Shown: in pieces, positions 26,485 to 34,272 of the stretch | Numbering within the stretch: position 1 is the stretch's first letter | How the letters are laid out: every line of letters starts with the position of its first letter | Assembly (NCBI GenBank): GCA_026419015.1 | Contig: JAOAAF010000009.1 | Span: 1-44,857 of the forward strand | Reading direction: 5' to 3' | Length of the DNA: 44,857 nucleotides | Source of the DNA: Spirochaetota bacterium | Lineage (GTDB): Bacteria > Spirochaetota > UBA4802 > JAGODF01 | Notes under the pieces: generated by a model | Told to the model about the DNA's origin: nothing | Database searches by the model: none | The model's input: the letters and a program-made list of their open reading frames with translations, nothing else | Made by a program: the position numbers and the translations under genes

Positions 26485-26659
26485 TTTTCTCCTCCTAATG
26501 TACACTAACCTACACAAAAATACAATATTCAAATTTGTAAAGCAAATATTTTACATAGCTTGTAACAAATTCAAACTTGCAGTTGCATCAGGATAATTAT
26601 CAATCTCGTCGAAAGTGCAATGCTTTCAATTGGATGATGTGCACATCCATTTGTTTATG

Positions 26660-27817
26660 TTATTCATAACACCCAATTTGTCGCGAAATGACTATTCGTT
26701 GAATCTCCGATGTCCCTTCACCAATGGTGAGCAGTTTATAATCACGATAAAACCGCTCAACATGATATTCTCGCATAAGCCCATAACCGCCATGAATCTG
26801 CACTGCTTCGTTAACAACGCGACCCATTACTTCTGAACAATAAAGCTTTGCCATCGCTGCGTGCATTGAAAATGGCATTTTTGCATCTTTCAATTTACAT
26901 GCCTTATATAAGAGTGCACGCGCTGCTTCAATTTCTGTCGCCATATTTGCCAATTTAAACGCGTTTGCCTGAAATGTGGATATCGGTTGACCAAATTGCT
27001 TTCGTTCTTTTGCATATTTTAATGCCAATTCGTATGCTCCCTGAGCGCCACCCAATCCCATTGCAGCAATCGCAAGGCGGCCATTGTCGAGCGTTGCAAG
27101 CATCTGGTGAAACCCCTCACCGCGCTTTCCTAAAAGATTTTCTTCAGGCACACGGCAATCATCGAAAAAAAGCTCACCCGTATCGGATGCGCGCCACATC
27201 ATCTTTCCTTTCATTTTCTTTGCAGTAAAACCAGGAGTGCCATGCGGTACAAGAATGCACGAAATTTCCTTTTTGCCATCAGGGCGAATCCCAGTCACAA
27301 CCTGAACTGTGCACACCCCTGCCAAATCAGATGTTGAATTTGTAATGAAAATTTTACTGCCGTTTATAACCCATTGTCCATTTTCCAGCCTCGCCGTTGT
27401 TTTGCTTGCACCTGCATCGGAACCAGCTTCGGGTTCGGTCAATCCAAAAGAAGCGAGAATTTCACCCGCACACAGTCGCGGCAACCACTCTCTCTTTTGT
27501 TTTTCATTTCCAAAATAATAAATTGGACCTATACCTAATGAATTTGCGGCAGCAACGGTTGCCGCCTGCGATCCATCAACCCGCGCGAGTTCTTCCACAG
27601 CAATGATGTATGATAGATAATCCATCCCTGCACCGCCGTACACCTCGGGTACCACAATTCCAAAAAGTCCCATTTGTGCCATTTTCTTCGTCAGTTCTAT
27701 CGAAAACGTTTCTGTTTCATCGAGTTCTAAGGCAACTGGTCTAATTTCTTTCTCTGCAAATTCGCGCACATTTTGGCGCAAAAGTTTTTGTTCCTCGTTT
27801 AGTCCAAAATCCATCAT
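26660..27817 (-). CDS. Acyl-CoA dehydrogenase
   Basis: This FAD enzyme of 385 residues oxidises acyl-CoA to enoyl-CoA and passes electrons to ETF. Seen: FGLTEPEAGSDAG (FAD and substrate loop), TNSTSDLAGV, ERKQFGQPISTFQ, IHGGYGLMREYHVERFYRD, and the C-terminal catalytic Glu region TIGEGTSEIQRI. It is typical of short/medium-chain types. It is the last gene of the DUF35/thiolase operon, 49 bases after the first DUF35 gene, and probably dehydrogenates the substrate of that pathway. Confidence 0.94.
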   Translation of the reverse strand: MMDFGLNEEQKLLRQNVREFAEKEIRPVALELDETETFSIELTKKMAQMGLFGIVVPEVYGGAGMDYLSYIIAVEELARVDGSQAATVAAANSLGIGPIYYFGNEKQKREWLPRLCAGEILASFGLTEPEAGSDAGASKTTARLENGQWVINGSKIFITNSTSDLAGVCTVQVVTGIRPDGKKEISCILVPHGTPGFTAKKMKGKMMWRASDTGELFFDDCRVPEENLLGKRGEGFHQMLATLDNGRLAIAAMGLGGAQGAYELALKYAKERKQFGQPISTFQANAFKLANMATEIEAARALLYKACKLKDAKMPFSMHAAMAKLYCSEVMGRVVNEAVQIHGGYGLMREYHVERFYRDYKLLTIGEGTSEIQRIVISRQIGCYE

Positions 27818-27866
27818 GGGGCACCTCTTTTATTATCCTATAACCACTAATCACAGCAGCAACCAC

Positions 27867-28337
27867 TTATGCCGTTTCAAAACATATAATGTCATCGATT
27901 GTGCCTGATCTTTCCGCCTTAGGCTTTAATTTCGCTACTACTTTCATCCCTATGCGCAAACTATCCATGTTGCCCGCAATCCTATGAAAAATTCCCCCTC
28001 GAACGCCAGGAAATCGAACTAAACCCAACACGTGCGGCTTGTCATACTTATTTCCTTGATAATCGTAATGGCATTCGGTAAACGAATACAGTTCTCCTTC
28101 AACGCCAAGCGAAATGTATTTCTCAATTGGCGCAAAGCATTCCTCACAGTAAATAAGGGGATATATTGTTTTTACCCCACATGCTGTGCATTCCGATGCG
28201 ATGAATTCGCCTTTTTCCATTAACGCCGTGAAAAACTTATTCCCTCCCACTCCGAGCGTATATTGATAATTAACAGGTATTTCACCTTCGAAATACCCTA
28301 ACATCGTATTTACGTTAATTGTCTCTTTAAATGACAT
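27867..28337 (-). CDS. Zinc-ribbon/OB-fold (DUF35) partner protein A
   Basis: This 156-residue protein has a rubredoxin-like zinc ribbon (CTACG ... CEECF, residues about 50-69) and a C-terminal OB fold (LYSFTECHYDYQGN ... GMKVVAKLKPKAERSGTIDDI). DUF35 proteins pair with thiolase-fold enzymes, for example ChsH2 with Ltp2 in steroid side-chain cleavage and the archaeal thiolase/HMG-CoA synthase complex. They hold the partners together and line the CoA tunnel. It is in an operon with a second DUF35 and two thiolase-fold genes, so each may serve one of them. Confidence 0.88.
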   Translation of the reverse strand: MSFKETINVNTMLGYFEGEIPVNYQYTLGVGGNKFFTALMEKGEFIASECTACGVKTIYPLIYCEECFAPIEKYISLGVEGELYSFTECHYDYQGNKYDKPHVLGLVRFPGVRGGIFHRIAGNMDSLRIGMKVVAKLKPKAERSGTIDDIICFETA

Positions 28338-28351
28338 ATTCTTCCTCCCAC

Positions 28352-28855
28352 TCAGTATGGTTCAAAAAAGATAATATCGGTAATTGTGCCTGTTCGCTCT
28401 TGTGCGGGTTTCCATACTGCTCGCACGCGCATGCCAATTTTCACCTTTTTGGGATCAACGTTTCCAATCACATGCATGATTCCCTGCCCTTTCGAGGCTC
28501 CATCGATTTCAATCACTGCGGGGATATGGCGCGGTTCATCGGGTCGCAAACGGCTTGCATCCCAGTTCACATGGCAGATTGCAAATGTATTTATCACTCC
28601 CGTATCTTTTACCTCCACCTCTCCATCGGTTGGTCGCCAACAGAGTTCGCAAAAGCTTCGTACTGGTAGCATAATTCTTCCACACTTTATGCATTGTGAG
28701 GCTAAAATTTTTCCTTCTTTTAATCCCGCTAAATATTTACCAATTGCAATGCCATTATCCCATGCGTACTGGAGCTTCGGTTGCCATTTAATTTTGATTG
28801 CTCTTTCGTATTCTTCACTTGTTAGACCTTTCATGGGAACTTGATCTATTTTCAT
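28352..28855 (-). CDS. Zinc-ribbon/OB-fold (DUF35) partner protein B
   Basis: This second DUF35 protein (167 residues) has the zinc-ribbon Cys pairs CIKCG ... CELCW and an OB fold that ends VKIGMRVRAVWKPAQERTGTITDI. It has an extra N-terminal helix of about 40 residues compared with copy A. It is 14 bases from copy A and 11 bases from the first thiolase-fold gene, so the order DUF35-thiolase is preserved. Confidence 0.88.
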   Translation of the reverse strand: MKIDQVPMKGLTSEEYERAIKIKWQPKLQYAWDNGIAIGKYLAGLKEGKILASQCIKCGRIMLPVRSFCELCWRPTDGEVEVKDTGVINTFAICHVNWDASRLRPDEPRHIPAVIEIDGASKGQGIMHVIGNVDPKKVKIGMRVRAVWKPAQERTGTITDIIFFEPY

Positions 28856-28866
28856 AGTTACCTCCC

Positions 28867-30030
28867 TTATCGTTTTAACACGATTACTGTGCCAACCTGC
28901 ATTAAATCACCCCAGGCTTGTGCTAAACCCACCCGAGGCTTCCCCGGAACTTGACGCTTCCCCGCTTCCTCTCGCAATTGTAAGAAAATTTCAATTACCT
29001 TCATAAGCCCCGTTGCTGAAATAGGGTTGCCAACGCCCAAAGCTCCACCCGAAGGGCAAATAGGAAGATTCCCTGTTCGCGCAGTATACCCTTCCGCAGT
29101 GAGCCGCGCAGCTTCACCGCGTTCGCACAGCAATAGCCCTTCCATATGATGAAGTTCTTTATAATCAAATGGATCGTAGGGTTCAGCAACTTGAATCTGC
29201 TTGTGGGGCTCGGTGATGCCTGCCATCTCATATGCCATTCGCGCTGCCTTTTCCACATATCGCGGATAGTATAAATCCTTTGTTGCCCAATACGCTGTAT
29301 CGAGATTCCATCCAACTCCCGCAATCCACACCGGTTTATCGGTTAATCGCTTTGCCACCTCTTCGCTTGCAAGCACCACTGCCGCTGCTCCGTCCGACGA
29401 GGGACTAATATCAAGGCGATTCACCGGTTCAGCAAGCACCTCAGAATTCAACACATCCTCCAGCGTTACCGCTTCTGCCACATGTGCCGACGGATGATCG
29501 AGCGCGTTGTTTTTATTTTTCACTGCTACGCGCGCAACATCGGCTTTTGTAAGCCCATAGGTTTCCATATAACGTCGCATCTCGAGTGCAAAAATCCAAA
29601 TGAGCGTCGGTTTGAGCGGTTGTTCTGTAGTGTGATCAAAGATTGTAAGAAATGCTCCCTGGGGATGAGGATGGCATGATGACATTTTTTCAGAACACAC
29701 CACGAGGCACACATCGCATGCGCCCGATGCAACGTGCATCCACCCATGAATGGGAGCAAATACCCCTGTACCGCCTCCCACAAAATTGCGAATGTATGGT
29801 TTTCCATTACCCCCTGCACCGCTTAATAGGTATTCGCCTTTCATGTGCACGCCATCGAAGGCATCGGGAGCAGAACCGACAGTTACCATTTCAACATCTT
29901 TTAATTTTAACCCGGCTTGATCGAGCGCCATTTTGCTCGCCAAATATGCCATTTCCTGACCCGTTTCCTCAGCTCTTCGAACAAACTTTGTTAAGCCTGC
30001 TCCAACGATTGCAACTTTTCGATATCCCAT
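28867..30030 (-). CDS. Thiolase-fold protein A lacking the catalytic Cys
   Basis: This 387-residue protein has the thiolase/SCP2 fold: VAIVGAGLTKFVRR, EKMS after the dimer core, DGAAAVVLASEEVA, EPYDPFDYKELHHMEGL and CPSGGALGVGNPISATG. The nucleophile loop reads VGGGTGVF where thiolases have an E-A-A-C-A-S-G pattern, so Cys is absent, and the His of GHP is Asn. This matches the non-thiolase branch, such as the aldolase Ltp2, which works with a DUF35 partner without Cys. AGGAGG 7 bases before ATG 30030 fixes the start. Confidence 0.86.
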   Translation of the reverse strand: MGYRKVAIVGAGLTKFVRRAEETGQEMAYLASKMALDQAGLKLKDVEMVTVGSAPDAFDGVHMKGEYLLSGAGGNGKPYIRNFVGGGTGVFAPIHGWMHVASGACDVCLVVCSEKMSSCHPHPQGAFLTIFDHTTEQPLKPTLIWIFALEMRRYMETYGLTKADVARVAVKNKNNALDHPSAHVAEAVTLEDVLNSEVLAEPVNRLDISPSSDGAAAVVLASEEVAKRLTDKPVWIAGVGWNLDTAYWATKDLYYPRYVEKAARMAYEMAGITEPHKQIQVAEPYDPFDYKELHHMEGLLLCERGEAARLTAEGYTARTGNLPICPSGGALGVGNPISATGLMKVIEIFLQLREEAGKRQVPGKPRVGLAQAWGDLMQVGTVIVLKR

Positions 30031-30044
30031 ATTCACACCTCCTA

Positions 30045-31196
30045 TTATTCATTTGAAAGGATTGCAACTGTACCAGTCGCAGTGGGAACCCCTCGCCACG
30101 ATTGCACCAATGCCCGTTTTGCATTCTTTATTTGTCGTTTTCCCGCTTGATGCCGTAACTGAAAAACGGCCTCGCACAATTTCATTCCGCCGCTTGCTTC
30201 AAATGTATGGCCAACTCCAAGGGAACCACCAGAAGGATTCACCGGCAACTCTCCGTCGATAGCAGTTGCACCCGATTCCGTTAAATCCCCCGCCTCTCCT
30301 TTTCGCGCAAACCCCATGGACTCGAGATGTTGCAATTCCTTATATGAATACTCATCGCAAATTTCTACAAAATCAAGTTCCTTCCGCGGGTGAGCAATCT
30401 TCGCCATCGCATACGCCTTTTCGGCTGCGCGCTTCGCATACTCCGCTTCTTCGAAATCGCGACACCACGGATTGCCCTGCCCTGAACACCACGCAATACC
30501 ATCAATCCAAATTGGATTTTTGCTCAGCGCTTTTGCTTCATTTTCTGAAGCAATTACCACAACAATAGCACCATCTGCCCTCTGCGCAATATCCAAATGT
30601 TTCAGGGGGACAGATACCGGAGGAGATTGCAATACATCGTCGATGGTCAAAAGAGCTCCGTATGCTGCTAAATCATTATTCAGCGCATTTTTTCGGTTTT
30701 TTACCACTACGGCAGCGCATTGCCGTTCGCTGTTACCCGATGATTCTAAAAATCGCTTCATTTCAAGACCCGCTAAAAACTCCGCGCTTTCTTTCAATGG
30801 ACGCATATATACTGGATCGAACGCGAATGCACGAACTTCATCGAGCGTTTTCACGTTCGATGCCTTTGAATGAGCTTCCACTGCAATTGTTCGAAAATGC
30901 CCCGTTTGTATCATCATGCATCCAATTCCCAATGCTTGCAAAAATTCAGCTGTCACAGTGTGAACCGGTCGCATCACCGCACCGAGTTGATCGGGAACAT
31001 ATTCATCGAAAATGCTATATCCTTCTAAAAAGTCTTCGGAAGCAGTCACAAACGAATCGATCTCGCCAGGCTGTAACCCCGCCTCAAGATAGGCCTTCAC
31101 GGCCGCTGAATACGTCATCTCTTTAAACGAAAGCGCCGGGCTTACTGTATGAAAGCCTGTTACCCCAACCCCAATAATTCCAATGCGTTGTTTCAT
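30045..31196 (-). CDS. Thiolase-fold protein B lacking the catalytic Cys
   Basis: This second thiolase-fold protein is 383 residues from ATG 31196, with AGGAGG upstream; a longer upstream frame overlaps the regulator and is not used. It has RIGIIGVGVTGFH, DGAIVVVIASENEA, DEYSYKELQHLESMGF and NPSGGSLGVGHTFEASG, so the C-terminal His is kept. The nucleophile region (VTAEFLQALGIG) has no Cys at the expected place. It is only distantly like protein A. It may form a heteromer with A, or work with its own DUF35 protein. Confidence 0.85.
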   Translation of the reverse strand: MKQRIGIIGVGVTGFHTVSPALSFKEMTYSAAVKAYLEAGLQPGEIDSFVTASEDFLEGYSIFDEYVPDQLGAVMRPVHTVTAEFLQALGIGCMMIQTGHFRTIAVEAHSKASNVKTLDEVRAFAFDPVYMRPLKESAEFLAGLEMKRFLESSGNSERQCAAVVVKNRKNALNNDLAAYGALLTIDDVLQSPPVSVPLKHLDIAQRADGAIVVVIASENEAKALSKNPIWIDGIAWCSGQGNPWCRDFEEAEYAKRAAEKAYAMAKIAHPRKELDFVEICDEYSYKELQHLESMGFARKGEAGDLTESGATAIDGELPVNPSGGSLGVGHTFEASGGMKLCEAVFQLRHQAGKRQIKNAKRALVQSWRGVPTATGTVAILSNE

Positions 31197-31227
31197 CCTT
31201 AATATTCCTCCTACAAAAAATATTTTG

Positions 31228-31770
31228 TTACATTGTGCCAATCCATAACGCAATGGCACGCGATTTGAATCTATTTGTAATATGTTGTTTCCCAGGTTCG
31301 GTCCAAAAGTGAACCATATCGCCCTCATTGAGCAAAATAATTTTATCTTCATAAGTCAGTTCAAGCGATCCCTCAACAAGGCAGAGCACTTCCTGACCGT
31401 TACGCACTCCCTTCCTCGCGGGAATGCTTACACCTGGATCAATTAATAACACTGCACTATCTATTGTCCGTCGCGATTCTGGTGGGAAAAATCTTTTCGT
31501 GGCGAATCCGACATGAGGAATATCGACATCGGATAAATCTTTTTTCCGCACAATTGATATTCTTTCCTGATCTTGCGCAAGCTGAATCACTTCACCTGCA
31601 TCGCATCCGATCGCTGCACAAATGTTCAGAAGTGTGTCAACAGACGGCGAATTGACATTATTTTCAATTTGGCTTAAAAAGCCTTCTGAAATACCCGCCT
31701 TCGTTGCAACAGCCTTCAAAGTTAATTTTTTTTCTTTGCGTTTCAGTCGAAGTATAGTGCCCAGATCCAT
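31228..31770 (-). CDS. XRE-family regulator with C-terminal cupin
   Basis: This 180-residue protein has an N-terminal helix-turn-helix (residues 1-60: TLKAVATKAGISEGFLSQIE) and a C-terminal cupin (about 100-180: NGQEVLCLVEGSLELTYED, NEGDMVHFWTEPGKQH). Such regulators sense a small ligand and control nearby catabolic genes. It lies 31 bases before the thiolase genes, so it heads the operon and probably controls it. Tandem 17-bp repeats lie just upstream between likely promoter elements. Confidence 0.93.
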   Translation of the reverse strand: MDLGTILRLKRKEKKLTLKAVATKAGISEGFLSQIENNVNSPSVDTLLNICAAIGCDAGEVIQLAQDQERISIVRKKDLSDVDIPHVGFATKRFFPPESRRTIDSAVLLIDPGVSIPARKGVRNGQEVLCLVEGSLELTYEDKIILLNEGDMVHFWTEPGKQHITNRFKSRAIALWIGTM

Positions 31771-31806
31771 ACCGTATAATTGTAAATATTTAATATGTTG
31801 AAAATA

Positions 31807-31846
31807 AATATATAGTAAATATTAATATATAGTTAATATTTGTCAA
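31807..31846 (-). promoter_or_regulatory. Tandem 17-bp repeats and -35 box at the XRE-cupin operon promoter
   Basis: AATATATAGTAAATATT (31807-31823) is followed directly by AATATATAGTTAATATT (31824-31840), differing at one base. On the minus strand TTGACA (31846-31841) abuts the repeats, so they fill the spacer and -10 zone. This is a good candidate operator for autoregulation by the XRE-cupin protein. Confidence 0.5.
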
Positions 31847-31876
31847 ATACATTTTATCAATTTTTGCGCTGAAGCG

Positions 31877-31919
31877 AAAAAAATTGGCGGCCTTATTGCA
31901 AAGGCCGCCAATTTTTTTT
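31877..31919. terminator. Bidirectional terminator between flaA1 and the XRE operon
   Basis: AATTGGCGGCC (31882-31892) pairs with GGCCGCCAATT (31903-31913), flanked by A-run and T-run. The minus-strand U-run suits flaA1 above it. Confidence 0.85.
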
Positions 31920-31940
31920 ACTCTATAAGATTTTTAAAAA

Positions 31941-32807
31941 TTATTTTGTAGGTTGCGTTGAAGATTTCTGCGATTGACCATGGAACAATTTATCGAGATC
32001 CTGACCGTCAAAGTTTACCTCAAAATCATCGGTCAATACTTTTAGTTGATCGAAAAACACATACACATCATCCTTCACCGAAGCATTAGGGTCAGCTCTT
32101 AAGACAAATCGCACTATCTTGAGAAACTTCGTCTGTGGATACGTGTCCACTTCTTGTGGAATATTGATGGGAATATATGCCTTCATCGGTCTCCAACCCA
32201 CATAATCGATTTTCCCCATTTTTAAAATATACACTCTATTTTCATAATCCTCAATCCAACAATCGAGATAGTATGGATGACCTCGCGAGTGCACCCACAT
32301 CGAAATGCCCTTTGCCTTTCCCGGCAAAATAATGCCGCGAATTTTCTTGTTCGGTTCATCAGATGGACTAAGCTGAGGATTTACCGGGGGCTCGATGTGA
32401 ACGGAATTGTACCCGGGATAACGGAATCGAAAACGAAGTCCATAAACTTTCTGTACTCTATCGATTTCATTGTTTTTTATTCCCAGCCGGTTGTGTGACC
32501 ATTCATCCGGTCGCATGTCGCTTGGACGCCCAGGAATTATTTTGTGCTCAAGCACCGCGACAGGATTTTTATCTTTCTTATTTGGATCCTTTAACACTGG
32601 AGGTACCGTCGTTAATCTCCACCCATCTTCGCCTTCTAGTTTCGAAGAATCCTCAAAATCCTCAATCACAAATGCTTTCAATTGGTCAGCACTTATGTCG
32701 GGATTTACATTTGTTACAATCCGCGAGTATCCACTCTGCGGCACGCAGTATATTACCACTGCAAACAATGCAAGCGTAATAAATATTTTTCTAAACAGTA
32801 TCATCAT
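31941..32807 (-). CDS. flaA: FlaA flagellar filament outer-layer protein, downstream copy
   Basis: FlaA sheath proteins cover the FlaB core of spirochaete periplasmic flagella and are secreted by Sec. The 288-residue protein has a signal peptide (about 1-28) and the FlaA domain: FEDSSKLEGEDGW, VYGLRFRFRYPGYNSVHIEP, KAKGISMWVHSRGHPYYLDC, GKIDYVGWRPMKAYIP, and ADPNASVKDDVYVFFDQLKV. The C-terminus has a Ser/Thr/Gln tail. It is tandem with flaA2, 21 bases downstream, with GGGAGG before ATG ATG. Confidence 0.93.
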   Translation of the reverse strand: MMILFRKIFITLALFAVVIYCVPQSGYSRIVTNVNPDISADQLKAFVIEDFEDSSKLEGEDGWRLTTVPPVLKDPNKKDKNPVAVLEHKIIPGRPSDMRPDEWSHNRLGIKNNEIDRVQKVYGLRFRFRYPGYNSVHIEPPVNPQLSPSDEPNKKIRGIILPGKAKGISMWVHSRGHPYYLDCWIEDYENRVYILKMGKIDYVGWRPMKAYIPINIPQEVDTYPQTKFLKIVRFVLRADPNASVKDDVYVFFDQLKVLTDDFEVNFDGQDLDKLFHGQSQKSSTQPTK

Positions 32808-32828
32808 AATGCCTCCCTCATGTGAATT

Positions 32829-33602
32829 TTACCAATTATCCTTTATCGTATGATCGCCCGTAAACTCAGAGAGGTCAGTGCGAATGCGGAAATTATCGAG
32901 ATAGAAATAAAATGTTCCGGGCACTTCAAACATATCGGATTCGACAAAAAATGAAACAAATTGTAAGTTTTTATCGAGCAGGGCATATCGCGTTGATTGA
33001 GGAAGCCATCCAGGAACGACTACCGACATTTCTTTCCATCCCCAAAAATCTAATCGCCCCATTTTTAATTTGTGCAAATTCCCCATATAATCGCGCAACT
33101 TTACATATAACGTATGTCTAAATTTTCTCCCCAACACCCACACGCGAATTTCTTTTGCTTTACCGCGAATGACATATTCATTCGGAGGGAAAACTTCAAC
33201 TCTGTCAAAACCTCTATCCATGAAATACGTTCTCACGCCTAATACATATTTTAACTCGTGTTCAAAGCCATTTTCATCGACACCTTTATCCTCACCGCCT
33301 TCCAAGCCAAGGTCTTTAGTTGGCACAACAGAAACTGTCCCATCATCGTTTACAATTCTCGGCCGTCCTTCTATTTTACGGGTTTTCGTTTCTCCCAAGG
33401 GACATGTTGCAACAGCCCGCCAATCCTCACAATTTTCAAAGTCATTCATCCAATCCCACACAAGGCCTGTTTTTTGAATTTTATCGGCTGCAGATTTCAC
33501 CGCTTGGGGTGGTTGCTGCCCTACGAGTGTTGAATTGCCTCCAAGGAACATCAAAACCCCGATAATGAGCAGCAGAATTATCGTTTTAACCTCCCTTTTC
33601 AT
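32829..33602 (-). CDS. flaA: FlaA flagellar filament outer-layer protein, upstream copy
   Basis: This 257-residue FlaA paralogue has a signal peptide (residues about 1-28), then MNDFENCEDWRAVATCP, VLGVRTYFMDRGFDRVEVFP, KAKEIRVWVLGRKFRHTLYV, GRLDFWGWKEMSVVVPGWLP and a C-terminal strand region YFYLDNFRIRTDL. It is 40-odd residues shorter than its partner. Two FlaA proteins in tandem resemble the pairs known in Leptospira. AAGGAG lies 8 bases before ATG 33602. Confidence 0.93.
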   Translation of the reverse strand: MKREVKTIILLLIIGVLMFLGGNSTLVGQQPPQAVKSAADKIQKTGLVWDWMNDFENCEDWRAVATCPLGETKTRKIEGRPRIVNDDGTVSVVPTKDLGLEGGEDKGVDENGFEHELKYVLGVRTYFMDRGFDRVEVFPPNEYVIRGKAKEIRVWVLGRKFRHTLYVKLRDYMGNLHKLKMGRLDFWGWKEMSVVVPGWLPQSTRYALLDKNLQFVSFFVESDMFEVPGTFYFYLDNFRIRTDLSEFTGDHTIKDNW

Positions 33603-33701
33603 TCTCGTAACTCCTTTTAGTTAATTTTTGGAAATAAAAAGCATGAATATCATTTTCATTTTTCCTCTGTGGCCTATATTAGTACCTGTAAATAACAGGA
33701 C

Positions 33702-33730
33702 ATAATACACTTCGCACTTTTTTCTATAAA
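33702..33730 (-). promoter_or_regulatory. Possible promoter of the flaA pair
   Basis: On the minus strand, TTTATA (33730-33725), a 17-base spacer and TATTAT (33707-33702) would start a transcript near 33695, with a leader of about 90 bases. No flagellar sigma-28 promoter was recognised. Confidence 0.35.
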
Positions 33731-34137
33731 TTCAATAATAACAGCATCCACACCTGTCTCCATTCATATATCGGAATACGCAGGTGAAAAATTTAGTATA
33801 AAACCTCACCCCCTGCAATATCGCATTTTTCGATTCTCAAATTTTATTTAAATCTATTGGGCTGTCAACTATATTAATTTATTTATGATATTTTATCCAA
33901 CAGAAAATTTTTCGTTACCATCTATCTAAAAATTTTTAAAACTTTTAAAGCAGATTTTCTTATCGCCAACACCCAATTTGTCAAAAAAAGTTTATCAAAT
34001 AGGCCATGCAAAAATTTCCATATTTCTCAAATATTGCGAATCTGAAAATGCACATATCAAAATCACAGATTCCCAAATTTTGAAAAGAATAGATGCCTTT
34101 CAAATACTTTTATTAATAATGTTAATGATATTGGATG

Positions 34138-34240
34138 TACTGCATTGAAGCTGGTGCATGCGTGCATCGCACCATTGATTGGATTTTTCAATTCATTTCC
34201 TCATTGCCTTTTGACCCGACTTCGCAAGTCGGGTTTTTTT
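34138..34240 (+). ncRNA. Candidate small RNA ending in an orphan terminator
   Basis: A terminator on the plus strand (34215-34240) has no gene upstream on that strand. About 40 bases before it, TGGTGC-ATGC-GT-GCAT-C-GCACCA (34152-34174) forms a 10-bp hairpin. A TATTGG box at 34129-34134 would start a transcript of about 100 bases. A small regulatory RNA fits, but promoter evidence is weak. Confidence 0.3.
34215..34240 (+). terminator. Orphan intrinsic terminator upstream of mutY
   Basis: CCCGACTT-CGC-AAGTCGGG followed by seven T. It lies just before the mutY promoter and insulates it from whatever is transcribed upstream. Confidence 0.82.
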
Positions 34241-34259
34241 AAACTTCTTAAACCTGTGC

Positions 34260-34265
34260 TATAAT
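34260..34265 (+). promoter_or_regulatory. -10 box of the MutY-like gene
   Basis: A perfect TATAAT ends 7 bases before ATG 34273; predicted start is 34272, so the message would be leaderless. -35 is poor (TTTTAA). No Shine-Dalgarno site precedes the ATG. Confidence 0.45.
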
Positions 34266-34272
34266 ATGATTT

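Larger units (their letters stand above)
33603..34272. other. Long intergenic region between flaA and mutY
   Basis: About 670 AT-rich bases. It holds the flaA promoter at 33702-33730, a small stem CCTGT/ACAGG (33685-33699), a candidate small RNA with a hairpin and terminator (34152-34240) and the mutY promoter. No protein gene is supported. Confidence 0.6.

Noticed and set aside
31197-31352. 52-codon upstream extension of thiolase-fold protein B
   Set aside because: It overlaps the XRE-cupin gene and lacks a ribosome site; AGGAGG precedes the internal ATG where the thiolase fold begins.
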